64,000 bases of DNA from Novosphingobium sp. 9 (lineage in GTDB: Bacteria; Pseudomonadota; Alphaproteobacteria; Sphingomonadales; Sphingomonadaceae), in assembly GCF_025340265.1 (NCBI RefSeq), contig NZ_CP022708.1, positions 519,501 to 583,500 of the forward strand, in the 5' to 3' direction. Below, one piece after another: positions 8,393-16,495 of the stretch. The position numbers and the translations under genes are program-made. Below the pieces are notes generated by a model. The model searched no databases. It was not told the origin of the DNA and worked only from the letters and a program-made list of their open reading frames with translations. The stretch's first letter is position 1. Each line of letters starts with the position of its first letter.

Positions 8393-8688
8393 TTATCATC
8401 ACTGGCACCGAGGATACCAAGGCCACGCCGTGGAACGAAAAATGTGTGCCGGTCTGGGAAACGGCCGGTGCCCGCGTCGTCCGACCTGCCGAAAGGCTGG
8501 ATCCGGACCTGATTTTCCCGATTGGAGCTCAGCAGCGTCTTTCGACGAAAATTGAGGAGTATCTCGCCCAAGGTGGAAATATCACATTCCTGACTTTTCA
8601 GGGCGTCGATCACATGGGATCGGCTCGTAAATTCTTCTATATCGAGGCAGTCCGCAAGTGGCTGTTCGACCAACGACTGGGCGTGTAG
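8383..8688 (+). pseudogene. C-terminal fragment of an alpha/beta-hydrolase-like protein
   Basis: About 100 residues, from HPIIITGTEDTKATPW to a normal stop at 8686-8688. The PIIITGTxD strand and the later GVDHMGS segment look like the acidic and histidine parts of an alpha/beta-hydrolase triad near the C-terminus. No nucleophile elbow and no start belong to it. It joins the histidine kinase fragment at about 8383-8392 in a different frame, so a deletion or recombination brought the two together. The exact hydrolase family is not clear to me. Confidence 0.5.
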
Positions 8689-8712
8689 TCGCGAGCAACC
8701 GCTTGCGACTAC
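8685..8712 (+). terminator. Hairpin at the end of the hydrolase fragment
   Basis: A 12-bp stem with one G-T wobble (GTAGTCGCGAGC with GCTTGCGACTAC) and an AACC loop overlaps the stop codon at 8686-8688. The tail after it (gtggatttt) is only weakly T-rich, so termination is likely but not certain. Confidence 0.55.
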
Positions 8713-9040
8713 GTGGATTTTCGAGAAATTTCATCCCCATCGCGCTGTCCGGCGAGATGGGGCAACTGCACGCAAAAGTGTGCCGGCACTTGCCCTGTTG
8801 AACGCCAATGTATTCCCTATAGGTCTGGCAGAGGTTTCTTATGTCAAAGCCATGATTTATATGAATAATTTTGTTATCGTGCGGTTTTAATTACGCGCCA
8901 TTCTCAGGAAGATTGCTGATAGAATCGATCTTTAGGGAATTTCGCAGGTGAGGCTGGTTTCGTCGGCCAGTCTTGATGCTGCGCAGGTTGTTCAGCGGCC
9001 CCGCCTCTGCGCAACGAAGCCCACCTGACTGGAAAATGCT
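8713..9040. other. Gene-free convergent gap, AT-rich in the middle
   Basis: Between the hydrolase fragment (plus) and the glycosyltransferase-like gene (minus) there is no coding frame I can support. The part around 8840-8895 is notably AT-rich. I see no RNA gene and no repeat matching the IS ends at the left of the window. Confidence 0.4.
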
Positions 9041-10873
9041 CTAGCTGGAGCCGCGCCCCTCTTCGTGAACGACCTGATACACTTTCATGGCGCCCAATCG
9101 TGGATCGTGCAGGGGCTTGAGCCATGCGGGCACGTTTCCAGCGGATAGCTGCGCCATCATTCCGTCTGGAGCCGCCTTGCTGTAAAGTTGCGGCTCCGAG
9201 ATGCCGGGGCAATACAGCACGTAATCACTGCGATAGGCTTGTACGATCTTGTAGGCTTCCTGCGGACGTCCCATCCAGAACCGAATGACGTCGTTCATGG
9301 CGATCTTGTTGCGATGATGGCTACTGGCCACGACTGTCACGTCCGTAGAAAACAGCAGGGCTGGCCCGATATCCAGCGGAGCCAGCACGTTTCGACCTGA
9401 ATGCAGGCCGTCAATAACGGCGCCGATCTGTTCCAGTCGACGGGGCAAAAGGCATGCCTCTTCCCGTTGTGAAAGGATATTGTCCTGTTCTGCAGTGCTT
9501 TTCTTCACAAGGGACGACCAATTAAAGAAAATGGCCGGGGCAACGAGCGACAGGGTCGCGACAGTGGCTATAATTCGCGCAGGAGGGGATGCAATTTTCC
9601 GGGCCCGTATCAACAGGCTGTTTACAGCAAAGGACGCCGGAGGAATTGTCACGATCGTCGCGACACAGGACGCCCGCTCGACGAGCATGGATATCCCGAC
9701 GGCAAGGCCCATGAGCGCCATGTACATGGCGCAGTTACCACGATGTTCCGGATAGGTGCGCCACAACAAGACCAGGCCCAAAATGCCGACCGGCAACAGC
9801 GCCAGCATTTTTTCGACTACCTGAGCGGACTGGTCCCAGATGGGAAGGCCCTCTGCAACGTGTTCATACCAATAACGGTGAACGAGCGGCGGCAGATCGT
9901 TAAAGGCTCCAGTCACGCATTGCGGTGCAGGGGCCGCAAGAATGACCGCGCAAACACAGGCCGTTGCAGCCAGCCCCAGAAAGCATGCAAGCGGGCCGGT
10001 CGCGATTTTCCGTGTCAGGGATGTTCCCAGCGCTGCGGCTGCGAATGTCGCCAGATGAAAGGCAGACAGAGAGTCGCACCATACCTCGAAGCCTTGCGGA
10101 AGGCGTGTCGCCATCCACAGGGCACCGGCTGTCAATGCAAGGGCCCATGTGGCGCTTTCCATGCGCAAGCCGTCGCGATCTCCCTCGCGCTGGAAGACCC
10201 ATCCCAGCCCCAGTGCCATGATCGTCCCGACGACCATCGGCAGACCTTCCATCGATATGACAAGCCAGGTTGCCGCGCTCGCGCCCAGAAGCCAGCCGCC
10301 GCGTCGGCTATCCGCCGAAAAGGCCCCGACCATCATCAAGCCGGCGCAAACCGCCTGCCAGGCATGATGATCCACTCGGTAGAATTGGAATTGGGGAACG
10401 ACCGTACCGGCCAGAAGGGTCATCACGCAGGCGATCAGGGCCTCGCGCCGCCCGAAAAGGCTGTCGACAAGGCGTGCGAGCACCATGATGAGCAGCAATA
10501 GCGTCAGCATCGGCACTATGGCCGCTGCGAAGATTTCCGCTTTGGCTTCCCCCATCCAGGGGCGCAGGATTTCGATGAAAAACGCAATCGGCAGATCGAC
10601 CAGGCGCGACCAGTGCATCGGCACGCCGCTGGGAACGTTCATGCGATACTGCGAGACATCGAACCAGCCTTGTCCATTCACCCAGTCTCGGACTTCAACC
10701 ATGCGCAGCAGATCGTCAGGGTCGGGAAATCGCAGATCGGCGATCTGTTTCCATGACGCGAGAGCAAGAGCGATTACGCTCCCGATCCAGACGGGCAGGA
10801 CAACCTTGAGAAACAGGCCGGATCGATCTCGCGCAGAAGGTGAACTGCCTTCCGCTTTCGGCAAAAAGGTCAA
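9041..10873 (-). CDS. Polytopic membrane protein, GT-C glycosyltransferase-like
   Basis: About 610 residues with some ten or more membrane helices. After the first helix the protein reads FPDPDDLLRMVEVRDWVNGQ, then GWFDVSQYRMN and MHWSRLVDLP, an acidic first periplasmic loop of the kind GT-C enzymes use with polyprenyl-phosphate sugars. VDHHAWQ follows later, and the C-terminus is a soluble periplasmic domain. I propose the TTG at 10873, because AAAGGGA precedes it by 5 bases and it follows the gtrA stop by 14 bases; the frame is open far upstream through gtrA without family-like sequence. With gtrA and an FAD oxidoreductase it forms a surface-glycosylation operon. The donor and acceptor are unknown. 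Confidence 0.75.
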   Translation of the reverse strand: MTFLPKAEGSSPSARDRSGLFLKVVLPVWIGSVIALALASWKQIADLRFPDPDDLLRMVEVRDWVNGQGWFDVSQYRMNVPSGVPMHWSRLVDLPIAFFIEILRPWMGEAKAEIFAAAIVPMLTLLLLIMVLARLVDSLFGRREALIACVMTLLAGTVVPQFQFYRVDHHAWQAVCAGLMMVGAFSADSRRGGWLLGASAATWLVISMEGLPMVVGTIMALGLGWVFQREGDRDGLRMESATWALALTAGALWMATRLPQGFEVWCDSLSAFHLATFAAAALGTSLTRKIATGPLACFLGLAATACVCAVILAAPAPQCVTGAFNDLPPLVHRYWYEHVAEGLPIWDQSAQVVEKMLALLPVGILGLVLLWRTYPEHRGNCAMYMALMGLAVGISMLVERASCVATIVTIPPASFAVNSLLIRARKIASPPARIIATVATLSLVAPAIFFNWSSLVKKSTAEQDNILSQREEACLLPRRLEQIGAVIDGLHSGRNVLAPLDIGPALLFSTDVTVVASSHHRNKIAMNDVIRFWMGRPQEAYKIVQAYRSDYVLYCPGISEPQLYSKAAPDGMMAQLSAGNVPAWLKPLHDPRLGAMKVYQVVHEEGRGSS

Positions 10874-10887
10874 ATTTATCCCTTTGC

Positions 10888-11307
10888 TCAAATTGTGTTC
10901 GTCATCGGACGAAATACGACATGCTTGCGAAGCCACCACGTCGCTTGAAAGCTGAGGGCAATCGCCAGCAGTTTTGCTGTTCTTGGATCCCAGCCTGCTT
11001 GTGTGCAGGCCCATATCGTGCCGACTGTGATGCCCAGGCCGACCAATGCCGAGCCGGCAAAGCCTAAGCGCTGGCGTCTGCGTTTTTCGCCTCTGGGCGC
11101 AAGCCGGTCTTTGAAAACGACCTGGCTGGAGCCGATCCAGTGCCCTAAAAGTCCAGCCAGATAACCGATGGCGCCTGCGACGGTGGAAGGTATCGTCAGC
11201 CAAAGCAGGGCCAGAAAGCTTGCCGTATCTACGGCAAGCGCCCCGACGCTGATAATCACGTAGCGAAAATAGCCCGCTCGCAGGATCCGCCATGACGAAA
11301 CTGTCAT
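10888..11307 (-). CDS. GtrA-family membrane protein
   Basis: A 139-residue protein with four predicted membrane helices and the GtrA pattern (FRYVIISVGALAVDTASFLA in helix 1 and FQATWWLRKHVVF at the end). GtrA proteins are thought to flip undecaprenyl-phosphate-linked sugars across the inner membrane for later transfer to surface glycans. The ATG at 11307 with GGGAG upstream fits best. A GTG at 11349 in the same frame would overlap nearly to the preceding gene's stop and is the alternative. The downstream GT-C-like gene probably uses the flipped lipid sugar. Confidence 0.85.
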   Translation of the reverse strand: MTVSSWRILRAGYFRYVIISVGALAVDTASFLALLWLTIPSTVAGAIGYLAGLLGHWIGSSQVVFKDRLAPRGEKRRRQRLGFAGSALVGLGITVGTIWACTQAGWDPRTAKLLAIALSFQATWWLRKHVVFRPMTNTI

Positions 11308-11352
11308 AGCCGAAGGCTCCCGACCGAAATCATGGCGGATCGGATTCACTTT

Positions 11353-12936
11353 TCAGGCTGCCCGGATGATCTGCGATGGCACCATGCGGTGCGATTGCAA
11401 CGCGGCGGCGCGGTCGGCGCCGATGGGCGAACGGCTTTCCTCTCGCGTCATGCTCTCAAGACGGAGGCGCTGCCCTTCGTTGCCGCTTTCATGATACTCG
11501 GCGTCTTCGTTGACATTCCAGACGTTATGGATGCGTTTGCCCGCCACGATGTTCTCCACCGTCAGAATGGCGGTCATCATCGCGTGATCCTGGTTGTTGT
11601 AGCGATGCATGCCGTTGCGACCGATCATGTGCAGGGTGGGATATCGGCCTTCCAATTCGTCGCGCATGGCTGCCACGTTGTCCGAATAGCTATCGTCATA
11701 GACCGGATAGGCCTTTTCCTGCCGCACGACACACCCGCCGACCACGCTAGCGGGATCGACGAGCCCGAGTATATTCATTTCGGCTTTTGCCAGCTCGATC
11801 AGATCCTCATCGGAGGATGACCACAGGCCATCTCCTTCGAAGCAGAAATACTCAAGGCCCACACAGGCCATTGCAGGGTCCGGCACCATTTCGGGGGACC
11901 AGCTGCGAAAGTTCTGGATACGGCCGACCTTGACCTTGGAATCGTGGATATAGATCCAGTTGTCGGGAAACAGATCGTCCGAACGGATCATCAGGGCAAC
12001 TGTCAGGAAGTCTCTGTATTTGAGATGCGATGCTTCCATGGTCGTTTCCGGCAAGGGGTGAAGGCGAGAAGCCAGTTCACGCATCGGTGCCGAACTGATG
12101 ACGTGCCTGGCATGGATCAGCGCTTCGCTGCCGTCTTTGCGGCTTGTCGTAACGCACCAGTTCCCCGCCGCGTCTTGCGCCAGCTGCTTCAATGAATGCC
12201 CCATCAGGACGTCGTTGCCGCCTTCCAGAACATGGTCGCGGGCGGCGTCCCACATCATGCCCGGCCCAAGACGGGGGTAGCGGAATGTTTCCAGAAGGGT
12301 CTTCGCCTGCCCGTTCATCCCGTCGTTGGTGCGTCGGTTGAGGCCCAGGGAGCGTTTCAATCCATCCAGCACTGCCTTGCCAAGGCTCAACCCCTTGATT
12401 CGTTGAGCCGCCCAATCCGCCGACATTTCATCGCACGGCATGCCCCAGACTTTTTCAGTGTAGGTCTTGAAGAAGATGGAATAGAGCTTCCAGCCGAACT
12501 GACTGGCTGTCCAGTCCTCAAAGCTGCGAATAGTCTTTCTGGGAAAGATTTGCGCCTTGGCGTAGCTCAACATGCAAAGGGTCGAGCGCCAGACACCCAG
12601 GTTCCAAAGAGCCTCGAAAGCCCGCAAGGGATAGCTGTAGAACTTTCCTTCGTAATAGATTCTGCTCATGCGGGGGCGCTGGATAAAGTCATCGGGCAAG
12701 ATCTCGTTCCAGAGATCCACGACTTCCTGACTTTTTGAGAAAAACCTGTGGCCGCCGATGTCGAAACGAAACCCCTCGTGTTCGACGGTCCGGCTTATGC
12801 CGCCCACATAGCGTTCATCGCGCTCGATAACGGTTACGCGATATCCCAGTTTCGTGAGCTTGTAGGCAGCCGTCAGGCCTGCAGGGCCGGCTCCGATAAT
12901 CGCAACATCGACAGGATTCTGAAAATCCGAATTCAT
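11353..12936 (-). CDS. FAD-dependent oxidoreductase (protoporphyrinogen-oxidase/UGM-like)
   Basis: A 527-residue flavoprotein. The N-terminus has the dinucleotide-binding motif [18 protein letters not shown], then ERDERYVGGISRTV and DIGGHRFFSK, which is typical of the amine-oxidase-like enzymes related to UDP-galactopyranose mutase. The fold binds FAD; the reaction is not known for this subgroup. Such genes often sit next to gtrA and membrane glycosyltransferases, as here, and are thought to modify a sugar nucleotide or lipid-linked sugar. The ATG at 12936 has a G-rich site (CTGGGGGC) upstream. A TTG five codons earlier is an alternative. Confidence 0.82.
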   Translation of the reverse strand: MNSDFQNPVDVAIIGAGPAGLTAAYKLTKLGYRVTVIERDERYVGGISRTVEHEGFRFDIGGHRFFSKSQEVVDLWNEILPDDFIQRPRMSRIYYEGKFYSYPLRAFEALWNLGVWRSTLCMLSYAKAQIFPRKTIRSFEDWTASQFGWKLYSIFFKTYTEKVWGMPCDEMSADWAAQRIKGLSLGKAVLDGLKRSLGLNRRTNDGMNGQAKTLLETFRYPRLGPGMMWDAARDHVLEGGNDVLMGHSLKQLAQDAAGNWCVTTSRKDGSEALIHARHVISSAPMRELASRLHPLPETTMEASHLKYRDFLTVALMIRSDDLFPDNWIYIHDSKVKVGRIQNFRSWSPEMVPDPAMACVGLEYFCFEGDGLWSSSDEDLIELAKAEMNILGLVDPASVVGGCVVRQEKAYPVYDDSYSDNVAAMRDELEGRYPTLHMIGRNGMHRYNNQDHAMMTAILTVENIVAGKRIHNVWNVNEDAEYHESGNEGQRLRLESMTREESRSPIGADRAAALQSHRMVPSQIIRAA

Positions 12937-13215
12937 AACGCCCCCAGACAATCGACGGATCCGATCTTGGCGATTTATCCTTAAATAATGCCTAATTCGA
13001 AAGGCGAGGGCGCGTACGGGATTTCCTTTTCGGCAGTGATTTCAAGGATGACATGATGGGTGCGCCTGCGGCGTGCGCCATCTGCTATGCCGATTGCGAT
13101 CAAGCATCGACATAAGTCGATACGATGCGTCCGACTTTGAGAGTTGGGGGCATGGGCGGGTGCCGAACCGCAAAGGCTCCCGCATGCATTTTTCAGACGG
13201 GCTACCAGATGTTCC

Positions 13216-13914
13216 TTATTCGGGATCGTTCAGCATACGGGTGACGAGTTGCAGCCAGTCTTCGAGCAAGGCGCGGAAGTATTCGGGGCGATCAAACAAT
13301 ACAGTCTGCACACCCATGCCGCGCAACAGCGACATCGTAAGGCGCACAGCACTGTCCAACTTGCGGTCTTCCACATCGCTGCCGCGGTTGAGGATATAGA
13401 AGCAGTCGTCCACCTGCTGGTGAAAGCGCTCCGTCACCGGGGTCAGCGCGTCGCGCAGTTCGTGGTCGGTGCGCGAGGCGACGATAAGCTCGATCGTGAC
13501 CGCAAAAAGCTGACCTGAGAAATACCGGTCCCACAAGTGGCGAAACACCGTTGCCGGGTCGGAGTGGCGTTCGCGGATGCGCTCGGTCTGCGCGCGCAGG
13601 TCCAGGATCAGCGCGTCGAGCATATGCGTCATCGCGGCCTGAAACAGCAGGCTCTTGGTCGGGAAGTGATGCCCTTGCGCGCCGCGCGATACGCCAGCGC
13701 GTGCCACGATGCGATCCATTGTGGCGCCCGTGCATCCCAGTTCTGCAATGCATTCCACCGTGGCATCCAGCAGCTTGCGGCGAGTTGCCAGGCTGCGCGA
13801 CTGCTGCGGCGCGGGTGAAGATGCGACGGGAGTTTGCGTTGCGGATGATATGCGGGACGGTTCCATCCTGCTCTCCCGTGGCTTTGCGGATATATCGGTC
13901 ATCGTTGGCGACAT
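13216..13914 (-). CDS. TetR-family transcriptional regulator
   Basis: Up to 232 residues. The N-terminal TetR HTH is clear (TRRKLLDATVECIAELGCTG, then ATMDRIVARAGVSRGAQGHHFPTK), followed by a helical ligand-binding domain with the TetR_C-like pattern of sphingomonad regulators. The first ATG is at 13914. A later ATG at 13866 has a better ribosome site (GGGAGAG), giving 216 residues. It diverges from a TonB receptor that heads a hydrolytic cluster, and palindromes in the gap between them are likely operators, so it probably represses that cluster until its substrate appears. Confidence 0.88.
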   Translation of the reverse strand: MSPTMTDISAKPRESRMEPSRISSATQTPVASSPAPQQSRSLATRRKLLDATVECIAELGCTGATMDRIVARAGVSRGAQGHHFPTKSLLFQAAMTHMLDALILDLRAQTERIRERHSDPATVFRHLWDRYFSGQLFAVTIELIVASRTDHELRDALTPVTERFHQQVDDCFYILNRGSDVEDRKLDSAVRLTMSLLRGMGVQTVLFDRPEYFRALLEDWLQLVTRMLNDPE

Positions 13915-14139
13915 GGGTCGCAGAACTGTGTCTCAATGGCAACGCTTGATTGCGTTTATACCCAAAAATCAATCTCGTCAGCCTGCTCATGAACTGGTCC
14001 AATCAGACTGATATTGGCTGTTCGATGGCATTTGCTTGCGACATCTCGCTCTCCGGCGATATATTTGCAAAACAAAACCGATCTGATGAGACTGTTTTGC
14101 GCTGGACAGCGCATGACGAATCTGTAACACCGTCAAAAG

Positions 14140-14155
14140 CAGTCTGACCAGACTG
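14140..14155. promoter_or_regulatory. Candidate TetR operator (CAGTCTG-AC-CAGACTG)
   Basis: A perfect 7-bp inverted repeat with a 2-base centre, 24 bases before the TonB receptor start. The same half-site recurs as CAGACTG at 14004-14010 (inside the small palindrome ATCAGACTGAT) and as GAGACTG at 14088-14094. A further perfect repeat GCAAAAC (14067-14073)/GTTTTGC (14094-14100) lies between. The site covers the promoter-to-start region of the receptor and lies in the gap with the divergent tetR gene, so repression of both is plausible. Confidence 0.55.
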
Positions 14156-14179
14156 TAAATGAGGTTCAAGGGGATAAGC

Positions 14180-16420
14180 ATGACGGGGAAAACCATGCGC
14201 CGGTTCGGCGTCGCACTCTCGCTGCTGCTCGGGACGGTGAGCACGGCAGCCATGGCACAAACGGCGACGGACACCGCGCCGCCGGCGGACGCGGCGGGCG
14301 GCGACATCGTCGTTACTGCGCAGAAGCGCGCCGAAACGGTGAACACCGTGCCGCTGGCCGTCACCGCTGTCGGGCCGGAGCAGCTCAAGGCCGCCAACGT
14401 TACCGACGTGAAGGGCCTGACCGCCGTGGTCCCCGGCCTGCAGATCCAGACCGTGGGCGTCGACAGCTTCGTGGGTGTCGCCATTCGCGGCATCTCCAAC
14501 CGCAGCTATTCGCCCGCTGCGAACTCGGCGATCTCGACTTATGTCGATGGCGGCTATGTCGATCTGCCGGTCGGCTTTTCGGAAAGCCTCTATGACCTTG
14601 CACGCGTGGAAGTGCTGCGCGGTCCGCAGGGCACGCTCTACGGCCGCAGCGCCACCGGCGGCAACATCAACATCCTGACGGCCGATCCCGAGAACAAGTT
14701 CGATGCCTCGGCCGATGCATCGTATGGCAGCTTCAACGACGTCGCCACGCATGCGATGGTCAACGTTCCCGTGACCGACACGCTCTCTATCCGCGCGGCG
14801 GGAATGATGCACCGCAGCGACGGCATGTTCGACACGCAGGGCACCACCTCGCGCAACTATGGCGCGGCGGACAGCTTCGGCGGTCGTCTGACGGCGCTGT
14901 GGAAGCCGTCGAGCCGCTTCAAGTGGCGCCTCCAGCTGGACCAGTACGACAACAAGGGCACGCCCGGCCTCTCGGTGCTGACCGGTGCCGATGCCAAGCC
15001 CGTCAACGGCCTTTCGCCCTACAAGCAGCCGGTCTACAGCGATCCGGAACCCTACAACAAGATCATCAGCACCGCCGTGCGCTCGCGCATGGACTGGGAT
15101 GCGACAGATGACCTGTCGATCAGCTATGTCGGCACCTATCAGGATATCCGCGCGGCCTATCGCTGGGTGACGACGGGTGATGCCGATGCGCCGGACAATC
15201 CCGGCTGGCAGCAGGCCTCGGCCTATAACTCGAAGGCCACCTTCCACGAGATCGATGCGTCCTATTCCAAGGGCCGTTTCAAGAACGTGATGGGCGGATC
15301 GTTCTTCTACGAGAAGATCAAGGATCCGGGCAGCGCCGCCGTCTATGCCGCGATCGATTACGTCTATTACTCGCCCAAGGGTGCCGACATCACCAAGCGT
15401 AGCTGGGGCGTGTTCGATCAGGCTTCGTACGAAATCCTGGATCACCTGACGCTGACCGGCGGCGTGCGCTATTCCAAGGACTATCAGGCCCAGGGCGCCT
15501 CGCTCACCTATTCCTGCGCGCTCAGCGCCTATCCGGTGACGAACTTCTCGCAGGTCTACAACCTCACCGCGACCACGCCGGGATGCTACGGCGCCTCGAC
15601 CGGAGCTTCGGGTTCGGGCAGCTGGGACAAGGTGACGTGGAAGGCCGGTCTGGATTACCAGATGACGCCGACGACGCTGATCTACGCCTCGGCGATCAGC
15701 GGCTACAAGCCGGGCGGTGTCCAGCCTGCCGCGCCCGACGGTGTGTCCAAGACCTACAACCCCGAAGATGTCGTCAGCTACGAAGCCGGTGTGAAGACCC
15801 GTCTGCTGGACGACAAGCTGACTTTGCGGGCGGCGGCTTTCTGGGTGGACTACACCAATCTGCAGGTGTTCCAGGTGGCCTCGACCACGTCGGGCGTCAG
15901 CCTCGTCACCTTCAATGCCGCCAAGGCGCGCAGCCGCGGTGTCGAGCTGGAAACCACCTGGGAAATCAGCCCGGTCGATCACTTCAGCGGCTTCATCAAC
16001 TACCTCGACGCCACGTACACCCAGTACACCAACGGCATCGACGGTCGTGACAGCAGCGTGATCCCCAGCCTGACCGGATATCAGCTTCCGCAGGCGCCGC
16101 ACTGGCAGATGCGCGGGCAGTATTCGCATGACTTCCTGCTGGGCAACGGCGGCAAGATCACGCCGATGGCGGCGGTCTATTTCCAGACCGAGAGCTTCAC
16201 CGAGGCCAACAACGTCAGCTGGTATCGCGTCGCGCCCTACACCAAGACGACGCTGACCCTCACCTGGACCGATCCCACCGACAAGTGGCAGGTCTCGGCC
16301 TTCGTCGACAACCTTGAGAACAACAAGGTCCGCACCGGCGACTGGGCAAGCTCGGGCGAGGTCTATTCCGACTTTGCACCGCCGCGCACCTGGGGCCTGC
16401 GCGCGTCTTGGCATTACTGA
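14180..16420 (+). CDS. TonB-dependent receptor
   Basis: A 746-residue outer-membrane receptor. Residues 1-30 form a signal peptide ending in AMAQ. A TonB-box-like stretch GDIVVTAQKRAE follows, then the plug domain (VPLAVTAVGPEQL, FVGVAIRGIS, VEVLRGPQGTLYGRSATGG) and the beta-barrel, which ends in the usual aromatic residue (RASWHY). The start at 14180 has AAGGGG upstream. It should import a bulky substrate for the esterase, amidohydrolase and MFS porter encoded next. There is no STN domain, so it is not a sigma-factor-signalling receptor. A hairpin after the gene suggests that it is transcribed partly apart from them. Confidence 0.93.
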   Translation: MTGKTMRRFGVALSLLLGTVSTAAMAQTATDTAPPADAAGGDIVVTAQKRAETVNTVPLAVTAVGPEQLKAANVTDVKGLTAVVPGLQIQTVGVDSFVGVAIRGISNRSYSPAANSAISTYVDGGYVDLPVGFSESLYDLARVEVLRGPQGTLYGRSATGGNINILTADPENKFDASADASYGSFNDVATHAMVNVPVTDTLSIRAAGMMHRSDGMFDTQGTTSRNYGAADSFGGRLTALWKPSSRFKWRLQLDQYDNKGTPGLSVLTGADAKPVNGLSPYKQPVYSDPEPYNKIISTAVRSRMDWDATDDLSISYVGTYQDIRAAYRWVTTGDADAPDNPGWQQASAYNSKATFHEIDASYSKGRFKNVMGGSFFYEKIKDPGSAAVYAAIDYVYYSPKGADITKRSWGVFDQASYEILDHLTLTGGVRYSKDYQAQGASLTYSCALSAYPVTNFSQVYNLTATTPGCYGASTGASGSGSWDKVTWKAGLDYQMTPTTLIYASAISGYKPGGVQPAAPDGVSKTYNPEDVVSYEAGVKTRLLDDKLTLRAAAFWVDYTNLQVFQVASTTSGVSLVTFNAAKARSRGVELETTWEISPVDHFSGFINYLDATYTQYTNGIDGRDSSVIPSLTGYQLPQAPHWQMRGQYSHDFLLGNGGKITPMAAVYFQTESFTEANNVSWYRVAPYTKTTLTLTWTDPTDKWQVSAFVDNLENNKVRTGDWASSGEVYSDFAPPRTWGLRASWHY

Positions 16421-16431
16421 GACCCACCCTT

Positions 16432-16464
16432 GGCCGGGGCCGCTTTTCCGTAGCGGCTCCGGCC
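16432..16464 (+). terminator. Hairpin after the TonB receptor gene
   Basis: A 13-bp stem with one G-T wobble (GGCCGGGGCCGCT with AGCGGCTCCGGCC) and a 7-base loop, followed by CCCTTT. It lies 12 bases after the receptor stop and 32 before the esterase start. It may set a transcript-level step-down between receptor and enzymes. Confidence 0.6.
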
Positions 16465-16495
16465 CCCTTTCGATATCCTGACGGGAGCGCCCGAG

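Noticed and set aside
7769..8512. Reading the response-regulator end and kinase as a real fused hybrid protein
   Set aside because: The kinase part ends without HisKA or ATPase domains and the regulator is interrupted by a stop, so a working fusion is not credible.
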